Assembly (NCBI GenBank): GCA_947501615.1
Contig: CANMWK010000007.1
Coordinates: forward strand, 124,001 to 188,000
DNA: 64,000 bases
Reading direction: 5' to 3'
From: an uncultured Tenacibaculum sp.
Lineage (GTDB): Bacteria; Bacteroidota; Bacteroidia; Flavobacteriales; Flavobacteriaceae
The notes beneath the pieces were generated by a model, which saw only the letters and a program-made list of their open reading frames with translations, made no database searches and had not been told where the DNA came from. Numbering within the stretch: the stretch's first letter is position 1; every line of letters begins with the position of its first letter. A program made the translations under genes and the position numbers. Positions 34,481 to 43,532 of this stretch are shown in pieces.

Positions 34481-35212
34481 ATGAAAATTTTAAGTTACTT
34501 TTTATCTTCAATTTTTTGCGTAGTCTTTTTTTTACTATTGTTAATTTTTCATCCTATACAATGGATAGGATTAAAGATAGGTGGGCAAAACGGACATCAG
34601 AAAGTAGTAGATATTATGAACTGGTTTATCGTAAAATCGTTACTTATTTTAGGTATTCCTGTTCGTTTAGAAAACAAATATAAAATACCAGAAAATCAAA
34701 CGATACTTTTTGTAGCTAACCATCAAAGTATGTTCGATATTCCACCAATAATTTGGTTTTTTAGAAAACATTGCCCAAAATTTGTTTCTAAAAAAGAATT
34801 AGGTAAAGGAATTCCAAGTATTTCTTTCAACCTAAAATATGGAGGAGCTGCTTTAATCGACAGAAAAGATAGAAAGCAAGCCATTACAGAAATGATTACC
34901 TTTGCAAAAAGAATACACAAGAATAATTGGTCTGCCGCAATTTTTCCTGAAGGAACAAGAAGTAGAAATGGTAAGCCTAAAAGTTTTGCATCAAATGGCC
35001 TTAAAATGTTAGCGAAATATAATCCTGATTCTTATGTAGTACCATTAACAATTAACAATTCGTGGAAAATATTTAAGTATGGGAAATTTCCATTGGGTGT
35101 AGGAAGTCCAATAAAAATTATTACTCACGAACCAATAAAAATAGACAGTTTACCGTTTGATGATTTATTAGTGAAGATAGAAGCTGATATCAAAGGAGCT
35201 GTAGTAGAATAA
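34481..35212 (+). CDS. plsC: 1-acyl-sn-glycerol-3-phosphate acyltransferase (PlsC family)
   Basis: Protein of 243 residues with one or two N-terminal membrane segments. The catalytic motif is NHQSMFD (~residues 75-81, HxxxxD) and the glycerol-phosphate site is FPEGTRSR (~153-160). It adds the second acyl chain to lysophosphatidic acid to form phosphatidic acid at the inner membrane. A stearoyl-ACP-type desaturase gene starts 8 nt downstream, so acyl-chain modification and lipid assembly are probably co-expressed. A second PlsC-family gene occurs at 50.6 kb. Confidence 0.88.
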   Translation: MKILSYFLSSIFCVVFFLLLLIFHPIQWIGLKIGGQNGHQKVVDIMNWFIVKSLLILGIPVRLENKYKIPENQTILFVANHQSMFDIPPIIWFFRKHCPKFVSKKELGKGIPSISFNLKYGGAALIDRKDRKQAITEMITFAKRIHKNNWSAAIFPEGTRSRNGKPKSFASNGLKMLAKYNPDSYVVPLTINNSWKIFKYGKFPLGVGSPIKIITHEPIKIDSLPFDDLLVKIEADIKGAVVE

Positions 35213-35220
35213 CATAGAAA

Positions 35221-36201
35221 ATGTCGATAAAAAATATACGTAAAGAAGTAATGAAAACCTTGGAAAATAAAATTCATGGTTTTGTAGATGATTTTTTAAT
35301 TCCTGCTGAAAAAATTTGGCAACCCACAGATTTTTTGCCAGATTCTCAAAGTGATACTTTTTTAGAGGAAGTAAAAGAAATTCGTGAGATATCTAAAGAA
35401 TTAGATGATGACTTTTGGGTTGTTTTAGTAGGAGACACCATTACTGAAGAGGCATTACCTACCTATGAATCTTGGTTGATGGATTTAGATGGAGTAACAC
35501 AAGATCCAGATAATGGTTGGGCGAAATGGGTGAGAGCTTGGACTGCGGAAGAAAATCGTCATGGAGATGTGTTAAATAAATACTTATACCTTTCAGGAAG
35601 AGTTAATATGCGTGAAGTTGAAATTTCAACACAACACCTTATTGCAGATGGTTTTGATATAGGTACATCTACAGATCCGTATAAGAATTTTGTTTACACA
35701 AGTTTCCAAGAATTGGCAACCTATGTTTCGCATAATAATGTTGCTAAAATAGCTCGTAAAAAAGGGCATAAATTATTAGCAAGAATGTCTAAGATAATTG
35801 CTGGAGACGAAATGAGGCATCATAAAGCGTATACAGCTTTTGTAAAAGAGATTTTTAAAATAGATCCTAGTGAAATGATGCTAGCTTTTGAAAAAATGAT
35901 GAGACATAAAATTGTAATGCCAGCAATGCATTTACGAGAATCGTTTAACGAAAAAGGGAGTTTGTTTGATGATTTCTCTACAGTAGCACAGCGTATTGGG
36001 GTATATACAGGCTTTGATTATATTGATATTCTTAAAAAGTTAAACGAAACTTGGGAAATTGATAAGATTACAGGGTTGACTGCGGAAGCTGAAAAAGCTA
36101 GAGATTATCTAATGAAATTACCAGAACGTATGTATCGAATTACTGAACGTATTGTAATTCCAGACACCAATTTTCAGTTTAAATGGATGATACCAGCATA
36201 A
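35221..36201 (+). CDS. Acyl-ACP desaturase (soluble di-iron, plant type)
   Basis: Protein of 326 residues. The two iron-binding motifs are EENRHG (~residues 103-108) and DEMRHH (~190-195), as in soluble stearoyl-ACP Delta9 desaturases. It places a double bond in acyl chains attached to acyl carrier protein, using O2 and reduced ferredoxin, and acts in the cytoplasm. The [2Fe-2S] ferredoxin at 15.1 kb is a possible electron donor. It follows a PlsC-type gene by 8 nt and ends at a strong terminator. Confidence 0.9.
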   Translation: MSIKNIRKEVMKTLENKIHGFVDDFLIPAEKIWQPTDFLPDSQSDTFLEEVKEIREISKELDDDFWVVLVGDTITEEALPTYESWLMDLDGVTQDPDNGWAKWVRAWTAEENRHGDVLNKYLYLSGRVNMREVEISTQHLIADGFDIGTSTDPYKNFVYTSFQELATYVSHNNVAKIARKKGHKLLARMSKIIAGDEMRHHKAYTAFVKEIFKIDPSEMMLAFEKMMRHKIVMPAMHLRESFNEKGSLFDDFSTVAQRIGVYTGFDYIDILKKLNETWEIDKITGLTAEAEKARDYLMKLPERMYRITERIVIPDTNFQFKWMIPA

Positions 36202-36203
36202 AT

Positions 36204-36231
36204 AAAAAGCAACCAAGTTGGTTGCTTTTTT
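36204..36231 (+). terminator. Rho-independent terminator after the desaturase
   Basis: AAAAAGCAACC (36204-36214) pairs perfectly with GGTTGCTTTTT (36220-36230) around AAGTT, with a T tail. It could act in both directions, since the next gene on the minus strand ends at 36246. Confidence 0.92.
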
Positions 36232-36245
36232 ATTATAAAAAAATA

Positions 36246-36785
36246 TTAATTTAAACGAATCAATTGTATAGTATTTTGATCAATATGTTTAAAGGTGCCT
36301 TTGATGTCAAGTTCACCTTGTAGTTTATCTTCTAAGTCATTACACAAAGCCCCACAGTCAATAGTAGTAGTATCTAAAATTTTAAAACCAGAAGAAGAGG
36401 TATTTACAAAGGATAATCCATTGCCCTTAAGATAAATGTCAAATTCAACAGTGTCATCAACCTTTTCTTTACTAAGAATCTTAACTAAACTATATCGTGC
36501 TCCACTAGCATCCTGAGGAGGATTAGGAATAGTTTCCTTTTTTACAGATAATACATATTGATACCCCAATTCGTGTGTAAATCCTTCGATATGACTATAA
36601 AAATTATACCATGTATCTGTATCAATGTCATTGCCTTCTTGAACAAGCAGTACAAGCTGAGGGTCTAAACCTACAGCAGTATTTTTGTAATGATGAACAC
36701 GAAGATCAACAAATTCAACTTGCTCATCATCTTCACAAGAAATCAATACACCAACAAAGGCTAATAGTAAAATAAGTTTTTTCAT
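36246..36785 (-). CDS. Putative surface lipoprotein, unknown function
   Basis: Protein of 179 residues. The lipoprotein signal MKKLILLLAFVGVLISC ends at Cys17, followed by EDDE, an acidic stretch like that of lipoproteins exported to the cell surface in Bacteroidota. The mature part is beta-rich with two close Cys (DCGALCND). No family was recognised. It lies 83 nt after the rhomboid gene on the same strand, so it may belong to that operon or be separate. Confidence 0.65.
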   Translation of the reverse strand: MKKLILLLAFVGVLISCEDDEQVEFVDLRVHHYKNTAVGLDPQLVLLVQEGNDIDTDTWYNFYSHIEGFTHELGYQYVLSVKKETIPNPPQDASGARYSLVKILSKEKVDDTVEFDIYLKGNGLSFVNTSSSGFKILDTTTIDCGALCNDLEDKLQGELDIKGTFKHIDQNTIQLIRLN

Positions 36786-36868
36786 TTCAGTATCTTTTTA
36801 ATTTATACTATACAGATAACGAGTAACAGATTTGGTTGCTTTTGAATTGAACTAAATTTTATAAAATA

Positions 36869-37702
36869 TTATTTTGAAAGTTCATCTAATCGTTCTTTTT
36901 CTTTTTGGCTCAGGTTGTTATACCCTTTTTGATTAATTTTATCTAAGATCAAATCAATTTCTTCTTGCTTTGCCACTTTTATTTCATTGAATTCATCATC
37001 AATTGTTACGTATTTCGGAGCGTTTTTAAATGGATCATTTAATAAAAGAAGATGTGGTTTTATAATCAATAAGAATAAAAATATAGAAGTAGGGATGAGC
37101 GCTAATGCAATAGTTAAAAAATTAGTAGTAATAATTTCTGGTTTAATAATAATGGCGGTTATTAAACCTAGTATTGCGCCACCTAAGTGAGCTTCGTGTC
37201 CAATGTTATCTTTTTTACTTGTAATTCCGTAAATAGAATATAAAACATATCCAATAGCATACAGCCAAGCAGGAAATTCAAAAGGCAGTATAACAAAACC
37301 TATGCTCATACCTGGAGATAAACCAATAGCAGCAAAAACAATTCCACTAACAGCGCCTGAGGCTCCAATAGCGCTATAATCTGAGTGGTTTCTATGGATA
37401 TATAAAGCAAGAAGATTTCCTCCGATTAAACTAATAAGATATATTAAAAAGAAAAGGAAAGCTCCAATATAGTTTTCTAAATTAGATCCAAAAAAGTATA
37501 AGGTAATCATATTAAAAGCAAAGTGCTTCCAATTGGCATGCAAAAACCCAGATGATATGATCCGAATATATTCTTTACGAATTAAAACTGTATCAATATT
37601 AAATAAAAATTTATCCTGAAAGATGAATTCTTTTAAACCTTTATTTGTAATAAAAGCTGTTACACCAATAAGTAATAATGTGAAAATTTCTATTTTTTCC
37701 AT
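36869..37702 (-). CDS. Rhomboid family intramembrane serine protease
   Basis: Protein of 277 residues with six or seven membrane segments. The catalytic Ser is in GASGAVSGIV (~residues 113-122) and the catalytic His in GHEAHLGGA (~residues 168-176); the conserved HANWKHFAFNM of the first loop is present at ~54-64. It cleaves membrane proteins within or near the bilayer. A C-terminal cytoplasmic tail (~220-277) is charged and ends with a KINQKGYNNLSQKEKERLDEL segment common in Flavobacteriia homologues. It is the last gene of a tight four-gene operon. Confidence 0.9.
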   Translation of the reverse strand: MEKIEIFTLLLIGVTAFITNKGLKEFIFQDKFLFNIDTVLIRKEYIRIISSGFLHANWKHFAFNMITLYFFGSNLENYIGAFLFFLIYLISLIGGNLLALYIHRNHSDYSAIGASGAVSGIVFAAIGLSPGMSIGFVILPFEFPAWLYAIGYVLYSIYGITSKKDNIGHEAHLGGAILGLITAIIIKPEIITTNFLTIALALIPTSIFLFLLIIKPHLLLLNDPFKNAPKYVTIDDEFNEIKVAKQEEIDLILDKINQKGYNNLSQKEKERLDELSK

Positions 37703-37708
37703 AAGGAG

Positions 37709-38104
37709 TTACGTAGCTGTTATTTTAGGTTTAATTATAAAAATAAGTAAACCTCCAATAGTTAGTCCAATGAATGAGAATAACATGTCATTTCTATCAT
37801 ATACATTATTTCCTCCTAAATTATGAATTTTAAGTTCTTGAGTAAAAACATATATAGCAGTAAAAAACAAAGCTAATATATAAATATAATTGGTTTTAAT
37901 TTTTCTATGCTGATTAAAAAATAACCCTATTCCGGTGAGTACTGTAACACCAAGAAAGCCTTCAAAAAAATTAGGTAATGATAATCCAAGAACTTGGATA
38001 AAATTATTTTCTGAAGCTAAAAAATTAGCTCTAAAAAATTTAAAAATTGCAAACAACAGTATCGTTGTAATTTGAATTTTAACTAATTGTGTAATACTTT
38101 TCAT
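37709..38104 (-). CDS. Small polytopic membrane protein, unknown function
   Basis: Protein of 131 residues from the ATG at 38104; a longer reading would overlap the upstream gene. Four membrane segments are predicted (~10-28, ~38-60, ~72-90 and ~108-127). No motif was recognised. It lies 4 nt after the PagL-like gene and 6 nt before the rhomboid gene, so it is surely co-transcribed with them and could be a partner or substrate of either. Confidence 0.65.
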   Translation of the reverse strand: MKSITQLVKIQITTILLFAIFKFFRANFLASENNFIQVLGLSLPNFFEGFLGVTVLTGIGLFFNQHRKIKTNYIYILALFFTAIYVFTQELKIHNLGGNNVYDRNDMLFSFIGLTIGGLLIFIIKPKITAT

Positions 38105-38108
38105 GAAA

Positions 38109-38729
38109 TTATAATTGAAAAGAAATCCCAGATTCAATACCAAAACTATTATGGCCTTTGTTTGGAAAAGCAAAATCTAAATTTGAGTTGTGTCGTAAGG
38201 TGAACCGAAAATCAAACCTTATTTTTTGCTGTCTCCAAGAAAAGCCTAATCCTAAAACATCTGAAAAAGCAAAGCCTTTTCGTAAACGTTCAGTATCTTC
38301 ATTAGAGATCATGGGGCCAATACTCCCTAAAATATAAGAACTAAAGTTTGAAAGAAAATCATATCGAATTAAGATTCCAATGTTTAGCACATATTCTTCA
38401 AAAGCTTTCCTTTTGGTAAATTTTTCTCGTAATTCTAAATAGTTTTCAGTAGTTGGTAAAACAAATTGTTCATTTAATAATTGATGATTAGCAAAGTATA
38501 CACTTGGTTCTATTAAAAGCTCGAAATTAGAATTCTCCTTAAAGGTTAGCGGATAGCTAATCTGAACTTTTAAATATTGATTGTCGTAACTGTAATCGGG
38601 ATCATTTAACGGAAAACTGTTCTGCGTTGCTCTACCGTAGTTTACACCCAAATAGACTTTTCGTTCTTGAGAGAAAAGTGTTAAGATAGTTAGATTGAAT
38701 AAAAAGAATGAGAATATTGATTTCTTCAT
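38109..38729 (-). CDS. PagL-like lipid A deacylase/acyloxyacyl hydrolase family outer-membrane protein
   Basis: Protein of 206 residues with a signal peptide (MKKSIFSFFLFNLTILTLFSQ) and an eight-strand-barrel pattern ending in SGISFQL. Near the C-terminus it has RHNSNLDFAFPNKGHNSFGIE (~residues 178-198 in two parts: RHNSN and PNKGHNS), resembling the HxSN...PNxGxN active-site region of PagL, whose His-Ser-Glu triad removes an acyl chain from lipid A. The spacing to the Glu is longer than in P. aeruginosa PagL, so activity is not certain. It starts directly after the stop of the nitrilase gene. Confidence 0.6.
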   Translation of the reverse strand: MKKSIFSFFLFNLTILTLFSQERKVYLGVNYGRATQNSFPLNDPDYSYDNQYLKVQISYPLTFKENSNFELLIEPSVYFANHQLLNEQFVLPTTENYLELREKFTKRKAFEEYVLNIGILIRYDFLSNFSSYILGSIGPMISNEDTERLRKGFAFSDVLGLGFSWRQQKIRFDFRFTLRHNSNLDFAFPNKGHNSFGIESGISFQL

Positions 38730-39506
38730 TTATAAAAAACTAAATAAATCTCGGTCTTTTAAAAAGCCAAGCTTTTCTCGAACAGTTTCTTGTTCATTTT
38801 TTTGAAGTTTCAATGTAATTGTATTTTCCAGCTCATTATTTTCTTCAGATAAACAATTTCCTAAGCAATCGTACACAGCAGAATGACCAACGTATTCATA
38901 ATCATTTCCATCTAAGCCAATTCTGTTTACACCAATGGTAAAACTCATGTTTTCAATTGCTCTAGCTTTTAATAATGCATCCCAAGCATTAATTCGTTTT
39001 TTAGGCCAACTTGCGGTATATAAAAGTAAATCATAATCTTCTACATTTCTAGCCCAAACAGGAAAGCGTAAATCGTAACAGATAAGCGGACAAATTTTCC
39101 ATCCTTTGTACTCCACAATTAATTTTTGAGTTCCCGAAGTATACGTTTCGTGTTCTTTAGCTAAAGTAAACGTATGTTTTTTATCGTAATGTTTGATTTC
39201 ACCTGACGGAAAAACAAACAGCAAACGATTAAAAAAGGCATCGTTTTCTTCAATAATAATACTTCCAATTATAGCGGCGTTTTTTGCTATAGCTGTTTTT
39301 TGCATCCATTGTACAGAAATACCATTCATTTTTTCAGCTAAATTACTAGCATTCATAGAAAAACCTGTGGTAAACATTTCTGGTAACACGATAAGATCTA
39401 CAGCATCAGAAATATGATTTATTTTCTTTGTGAAGTTTTCTAGATTTTTAGTCGGGTTTTCCCAAACTAAATCAGATTGCAATGCAGCAACAGAAAGTGT
39501 ATTCAT
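38730..39506 (-). CDS. Nitrilase/omega-amidase family hydrolase (YafV-like)
   Basis: Protein of 258 residues with the Glu-Lys-Cys triad of the family: Glu in PEMFTTGF (~residues 42-49), Lys in DKKHTF (~109-114) and Cys in ICYDLRFP (~140-147). Closest in layout to YafV/NIT2-type omega-amidases, which hydrolyse alpha-ketoglutaramate and alpha-ketosuccinamate, the products of glutamine transaminases. It is cytoplasmic. It is the first gene of a minus-strand operon with a PagL-like protein, a membrane protein and a rhomboid protease, and is divergent from the AddB-like gene. Confidence 0.88.
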   Translation of the reverse strand: MNTLSVAALQSDLVWENPTKNLENFTKKINHISDAVDLIVLPEMFTTGFSMNASNLAEKMNGISVQWMQKTAIAKNAAIIGSIIIEENDAFFNRLLFVFPSGEIKHYDKKHTFTLAKEHETYTSGTQKLIVEYKGWKICPLICYDLRFPVWARNVEDYDLLLYTASWPKKRINAWDALLKARAIENMSFTIGVNRIGLDGNDYEYVGHSAVYDCLGNCLSEENNELENTITLKLQKNEQETVREKLGFLKDRDLFSFL

Positions 39507-39523
39507 TTGTATTTAGTTGAAAT

Positions 39524-39531
39524 CAAAAATA
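39524..39531 (-). promoter_or_regulatory. Putative -7 box of the nitrilase-rhomboid operon
   Basis: Read on the minus strand it is TATTTTTG, matching TAnnTTTG, 17 nt before the ATG at 39506. No TTG was found at the expected distance. Confidence 0.45.
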
Positions 39532-39605
39532 ACATAATTATTGTACTTTAGAAATCTATCAAATTACCATTTATCTCTGTATTCTTAAGAATAACATTAT
39601 TGACT

Positions 39606-39613
39606 TAACTTTG
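39606..39613 (+). promoter_or_regulatory. Putative -7 box of the AddB-like gene
   Basis: TAACTTTG matches TAnnTTTG and lies 37 nt before the ATG at 39651. The -33 TTG is not clear. Confidence 0.4.
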
Positions 39614-39650
39614 TATTCTCAATTTAAAGATTCAAACAGAAATAAAATAA

Positions 39651-42401
39651 ATGCAAACATTTATTCAGGAAACAATTCAAGACATCTTAAAAACAACGCA
39701 ATCTTTTCAAGATGTAACCTTTGTATTGCCATCGAATCGTGCTGGAGTTTTTGTAAAACAAGCACTAAAAGATGCGCAAGTAAAAGGTTTTTTTCCTGAA
39801 ATATTGAATATTGAAGAGTTTACAGAAGAAGTGTCTGGAATTCGTAAAGTAGATTCAATACAATTATTGTTTTATTTCTATCAGATTTACAAGAAAGTTG
39901 AAGAGAAGCCAGATACGTTTGATGTTTTTGCTTCTTGGGCTTTTACGGTACTGCAAGATTTTAATGAGATCGATCAGCATTTAGTAAATACGAAAGAAGT
40001 GTTCGTATACATTCGAGATGTAGAACGTTTAAAAAAATGGTCGGTAAAAGGTACTTTTCAAGAAACTGAATTAATAAAAGATCACTTTGCATTTACTGAA
40101 AAATTAAACGAGTACTATACTATTTTCTATGAATATCTTATTGAAAATAAAATTGGATATCAAGGGTGTTTGTACAGAGAAGCAACTGAAAAACTAGAAG
40201 GTTTTTTACAAAACTCAGGAGATAGAAAGTTCTTTTTTATTGGATTTAATGCTTTAAATAAAGCAGAAGAATTTATGATAAAACAAATGTTGTTGGAAGG
40301 AAATACCGAAGTGTATTGGGATATAGATGAAACGTTTTTGTATTCAAATCATCAAGCAGGTGCATTTATCAGAAAGTATAAAACCAGGTGGAAATATTAT
40401 CAAAAAAATGAAATAAAAACGATCGGGAATTGGTTTTCGCAACCGAAGAATATCGAATTAATCGGAGCTTCTAAAAATGTAACGCAAATGAAGTATGCAG
40501 GAGAATTATTATCGCAATTCTTTAGTCATGAAAATACAGCTTTAGTTTTAGCCGAAGAATCGCAATTGCCAATTACCTTAAACTCGTTACCACAGAATGT
40601 AAATTCAGTGAATATAACGATGGGATATCCGTTAAAAGATATGCCGTCAACAAGTTTGTTTTTGTCGTTGTTTCAACTGTTCATTACACAAGAAAGACTT
40701 CAGAAAAAAGATGCACAACAATTTTATTACAAAGAAGTAGTAAAACTGTTAAAAGAACCTTTTGTTTATAAAATATTAACTACAGAAGCCGAAGTTGTTT
40801 CCGAGCAAATTATAGGTGCAATTTTTACTGAAAACCGAACTTTTGTTTCTAAAGCTTACATCGAAAGTTTTCTTAAAAATATAGACGAAACAAAACGAGA
40901 TTTGATTTCCGATTTATTTTCAGAGTTTAAAACAGTAGATGCTTTTTTACAAAGAATTGTTCGATTTATAGATCATTTAAAAGATAAAGTTGAAGGATTA
41001 GAAAAAGAATTTTTATTTCGATACTATACAGCTTTTAATCAGTTACAAAACTTACAATTAGAGTTTGGTTATTTTTCTGATTTAAAAGTTTTATATCAGT
41101 TTTTTAAACAACTTATTTCTTCTGAAAGTTTATCTTTCCAAGGAGAACCGTTACAAGGATTACAGCTAATGGGAATGTTAGAAACGCGTCTGTTAGATTT
41201 TAAAAATGTAATTATTACTTCGGTAAATGAAGGCGTTTTTCCAGCGTCTAGTAAACAAACTTCATTTATTCCTTTTGATGCAAAAGTGCATTACGGTTTG
41301 CCTAGTTATAAAGAAAAAGATGCAATTTTCTCGTATCACTTTTTCAGATTGATTCAAAGAGCAGAGAATATTTATTTGATTTATAATACAGAAAGTGATT
41401 CGTATGGGGGAGGAGAAAAGAGCCGTTTTTTAACACAGTTAGAGTTGTTAAAAGACAACGTAAAACACACATTTATAAGTCCGAAAGTTACACAACAAAC
41501 CACAGAGAAATTAGAAGTTCATAAAAATGAAGCGATTCTTGAACGATTAAAGGAATTAGCAACCAAAGGAATTTCTCCTTCTGCTTTAACCAATTATTTG
41601 TATAATCCGGTTGCTTTTTATCAGCAAAAAGTTTTAAAAATTAGAGAGTTTGATGATATCGAAGAAGAAGTTGCATTTAATACTTTAGGAACTGTTGTAC
41701 ACGAAACGTTACGTGTTTTATACGAACCTTTTGTTGGAAAGTTTATTGTGAAAAATGATGTATCTGTGATGAAGAAGAAAGTTTCTGAATTGGTAGAACA
41801 TTTCTTCGCAGAGTATTTTAAAAACGGAGATATTACGACTGGAAAAAACAGATTGATTTTTGAAGTTGCTGTTCGTTTTGTACAAAACTTTTTAGATCAA
41901 GAAATCACATTACTTTCTGATACAAATAATGCTCTAAAAATTGTTGAAGTAGAAAAAGATTATGAAGCGTTTATTACTATAGACGGAATCGATTATCCAA
42001 TTAAAATACACGGACAAGTAGATCGTGTAGATCAACTTAACGGAGTAACTCGTATTATTGATTATAAAACCGGTGTTGTAAATGCATCAGATTTAAAAAT
42101 TTCTGATATAACAGAGGCTATAGATTTTAAATATAGCAAAGCCATTCAGGTATTGTTGTATGCGTTTATGTATACGCAAAATAATCCTACAGCTGAACTT
42201 CAAATAGAAGCCGGAATCATTTCTTTTAAACGATTGAAATCTGGATTTATGAAATTAAACTTCTCTGAAAAGTATCGTGGACAAGACAATATTGTTTCTT
42301 TAGATAGAATAGATTCGTTTATCGATCAAATTAAAAAGTTAATTCAAGAGATTTACAATCCTGAAATATCATTTTTAGAACCTAGTGATTTGCCTTTTTA
42401 G
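39651..42401 (+). CDS. AddB-like PD-(D/E)XK nuclease family protein
   Basis: Protein of 916 residues. The first ~620 residues resemble an inactivated UvrD-like helicase (VLPSNRAGVFVKQAL at the start, VIITSVNEGVFPASS at ~521-535). The C-terminal ~270 residues form a RecB-type nuclease domain with the catalytic DYKTG (~residues 806-810) and an upstream Asp/Glu region. This fits AddB, the partner of AddA in double-strand break end resection and recombination. No AddA-like helicase gene is next to it in the window; it is divergent from the nitrilase operon. Confidence 0.83.
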   Translation: MQTFIQETIQDILKTTQSFQDVTFVLPSNRAGVFVKQALKDAQVKGFFPEILNIEEFTEEVSGIRKVDSIQLLFYFYQIYKKVEEKPDTFDVFASWAFTVLQDFNEIDQHLVNTKEVFVYIRDVERLKKWSVKGTFQETELIKDHFAFTEKLNEYYTIFYEYLIENKIGYQGCLYREATEKLEGFLQNSGDRKFFFIGFNALNKAEEFMIKQMLLEGNTEVYWDIDETFLYSNHQAGAFIRKYKTRWKYYQKNEIKTIGNWFSQPKNIELIGASKNVTQMKYAGELLSQFFSHENTALVLAEESQLPITLNSLPQNVNSVNITMGYPLKDMPSTSLFLSLFQLFITQERLQKKDAQQFYYKEVVKLLKEPFVYKILTTEAEVVSEQIIGAIFTENRTFVSKAYIESFLKNIDETKRDLISDLFSEFKTVDAFLQRIVRFIDHLKDKVEGLEKEFLFRYYTAFNQLQNLQLEFGYFSDLKVLYQFFKQLISSESLSFQGEPLQGLQLMGMLETRLLDFKNVIITSVNEGVFPASSKQTSFIPFDAKVHYGLPSYKEKDAIFSYHFFRLIQRAENIYLIYNTESDSYGGGEKSRFLTQLELLKDNVKHTFISPKVTQQTTEKLEVHKNEAILERLKELATKGISPSALTNYLYNPVAFYQQKVLKIREFDDIEEEVAFNTLGTVVHETLRVLYEPFVGKFIVKNDVSVMKKKVSELVEHFFAEYFKNGDITTGKNRLIFEVAVRFVQNFLDQEITLLSDTNNALKIVEVEKDYEAFITIDGIDYPIKIHGQVDRVDQLNGVTRIIDYKTGVVNASDLKISDITEAIDFKYSKAIQVLLYAFMYTQNNPTAELQIEAGIISFKRLKSGFMKLNFSEKYRGQDNIVSLDRIDSFIDQIKKLIQEIYNPEISFLEPSDLPF

Positions 42402-42634
42402 TATGAAAATATTTTAATAGTCATTTGTTTTTTGTATTTTTAGGTTGAAATTAGAGAGTAAAATAATATGCTCTAATTGAAAAGTTGCAGGTGAATAAAA
42501 TATTGCTATTCTGAATTCATACTAGTTAAAATTATTTCATAGAAAATTTTGGTGTTAGCTGAAGTCTTCTCTGTTTTATGGCTTCTTTTATTTACTGCAG
42601 GCAACTAAAATTATTAACCAAAAATTTTAAAATC

Positions 42635-42838
42635 ATGAAAAAAAGTAATTTAAAAAACTGGAAAATTCTAAGTAAAAAAGAGCAAAAAACAATTAATGGA
42701 GGTATTGAAACATTTTGTTTATCACCTGATGATTGTTATCGTATTATAGAAGATAAAGAAGATGATGGAAGTGGATGCACAACAATATTTTCATGTATAC
42801 AATCAGTTTGTGTTGCAGGTTTAGGAGCTTGTTATTAA
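42635..42838 (+). CDS. Double-glycine leader Cys-rich peptide
   Basis: Peptide precursor of 67 residues from the ATG at 42635; a reading from 42578 would add a non-conserved segment. The leader MKKSNLKNWKILSKKEQKTI ends in NGG, the double-glycine type cleaved by peptidase-containing ABC exporters. The predicted core of about 44 residues has six Cys and several acidic residues (EDKEDDGSGC). It could be a bacteriocin-like or signalling peptide with disulphides or other Cys modifications. No exporter or modification gene is adjacent. A similar precursor with a different core lies at 60001. Confidence 0.75.
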   Translation: MKKSNLKNWKILSKKEQKTINGGIETFCLSPDDCYRIIEDKEDDGSGCTTIFSCIQSVCVAGLGACY

Positions 42839-42846
42839 CTAACTTT

Positions 42847-42880
42847 AAAGTGATAGCATTTGAAAAAATGCTATTACTTT
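42847..42880. terminator. Bidirectional terminator-like hairpin
   Basis: AAAGTGATAGCATT (42847-42860) pairs with AATGCTATTACTTT (42867-42880) with one G-T mismatch pair. It lies between the convergent peptide gene and the minus-strand gene at 42905. T-runs on either side are short. Confidence 0.6.
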
Positions 42881-42904
42881 CTTTGTGTTACAATAGCTAA
42901 TATT

Positions 42905-43516
42905 TTACTTTTTTAATTTCAAACCAATGAATAATCCAATAACAAAAATTAAAACCCCAATAAGTGGTAATTTCCAATGAAAAATAGTGTTGTCTACCAA
43001 TTCAATAGTGTTGGGGAATTTTTTATCTAGCAAATGAAAATCTTTATTTTCCTGCTTTATTTCTTCATCTTCAGATTTTATATGATATGTAAATTCTGTA
43101 CTTCTGAAGCAACTAGAGATATGAAATACTTCGTCTTTATCGTATTGATCTTCATAACCTAGTATTTTTCCTTTTTTTGCAAAAATAAGAGCGCGTTTAA
43201 ATCCAAGCATAAAGTTTATACCACAACCAGTACCAAGTCGATAAATTTCGATAAACTTACGATTAGATCCTTTCCATTTCTTTTCCACTTCAAATTTAGC
43301 ATACCAAAGTCTCGTAGATTTAAGTTCAGCATCTATTTTTTCTTCGATATCAAAATTCTGAATGTCATAATTAATTTCTTTCACCTCAATCAATCGTCCA
43401 ATAAATATTTCATCTGCTTCTTTTACCTCGGTTTCAAATGCTTTACCATCACAAATACAAGCGTTAGAAATAAAATATGTCAAAAATAAGATTAGAGATG
43501 TAATACGTTTTAGCAT
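42905..43516 (-). CDS. Exported protein with C-terminal membrane anchor, unknown function
   Basis: Protein of 203 residues. A signal peptide (~1-18) is followed by ACICDGKAFETEVKEADEIFIGRL, a CxC start and an EVKEADEIFIGR pattern that recall TIMP/NTR-like beta-barrel modules, though this is only a resemblance. A KKWKGS segment and Cys pairs (GTGCGIN, SSCFR) follow. The C-terminus has a membrane segment (~178-199) ending in LKLKK, a typical stop-transfer anchor. It is likely exposed on the periplasmic side. A GNAT gene lies 16 nt upstream on the same strand. Confidence 0.6.
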   Translation of the reverse strand: MLKRITSLILFLTYFISNACICDGKAFETEVKEADEIFIGRLIEVKEINYDIQNFDIEEKIDAELKSTRLWYAKFEVEKKWKGSNRKFIEIYRLGTGCGINFMLGFKRALIFAKKGKILGYEDQYDKDEVFHISSCFRSTEFTYHIKSEDEEIKQENKDFHLLDKKFPNTIELVDNTIFHWKLPLIGVLIFVIGLFIGLKLKK

Positions 43517-43532
43517 AGCTTTTTTATAAAGA

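Noticed and set aside
39611..39799. Open frame overlapping the start of the AddB-like gene
   Set aside because: It is in another frame of a well-supported coding sequence and encodes nothing recognisable.
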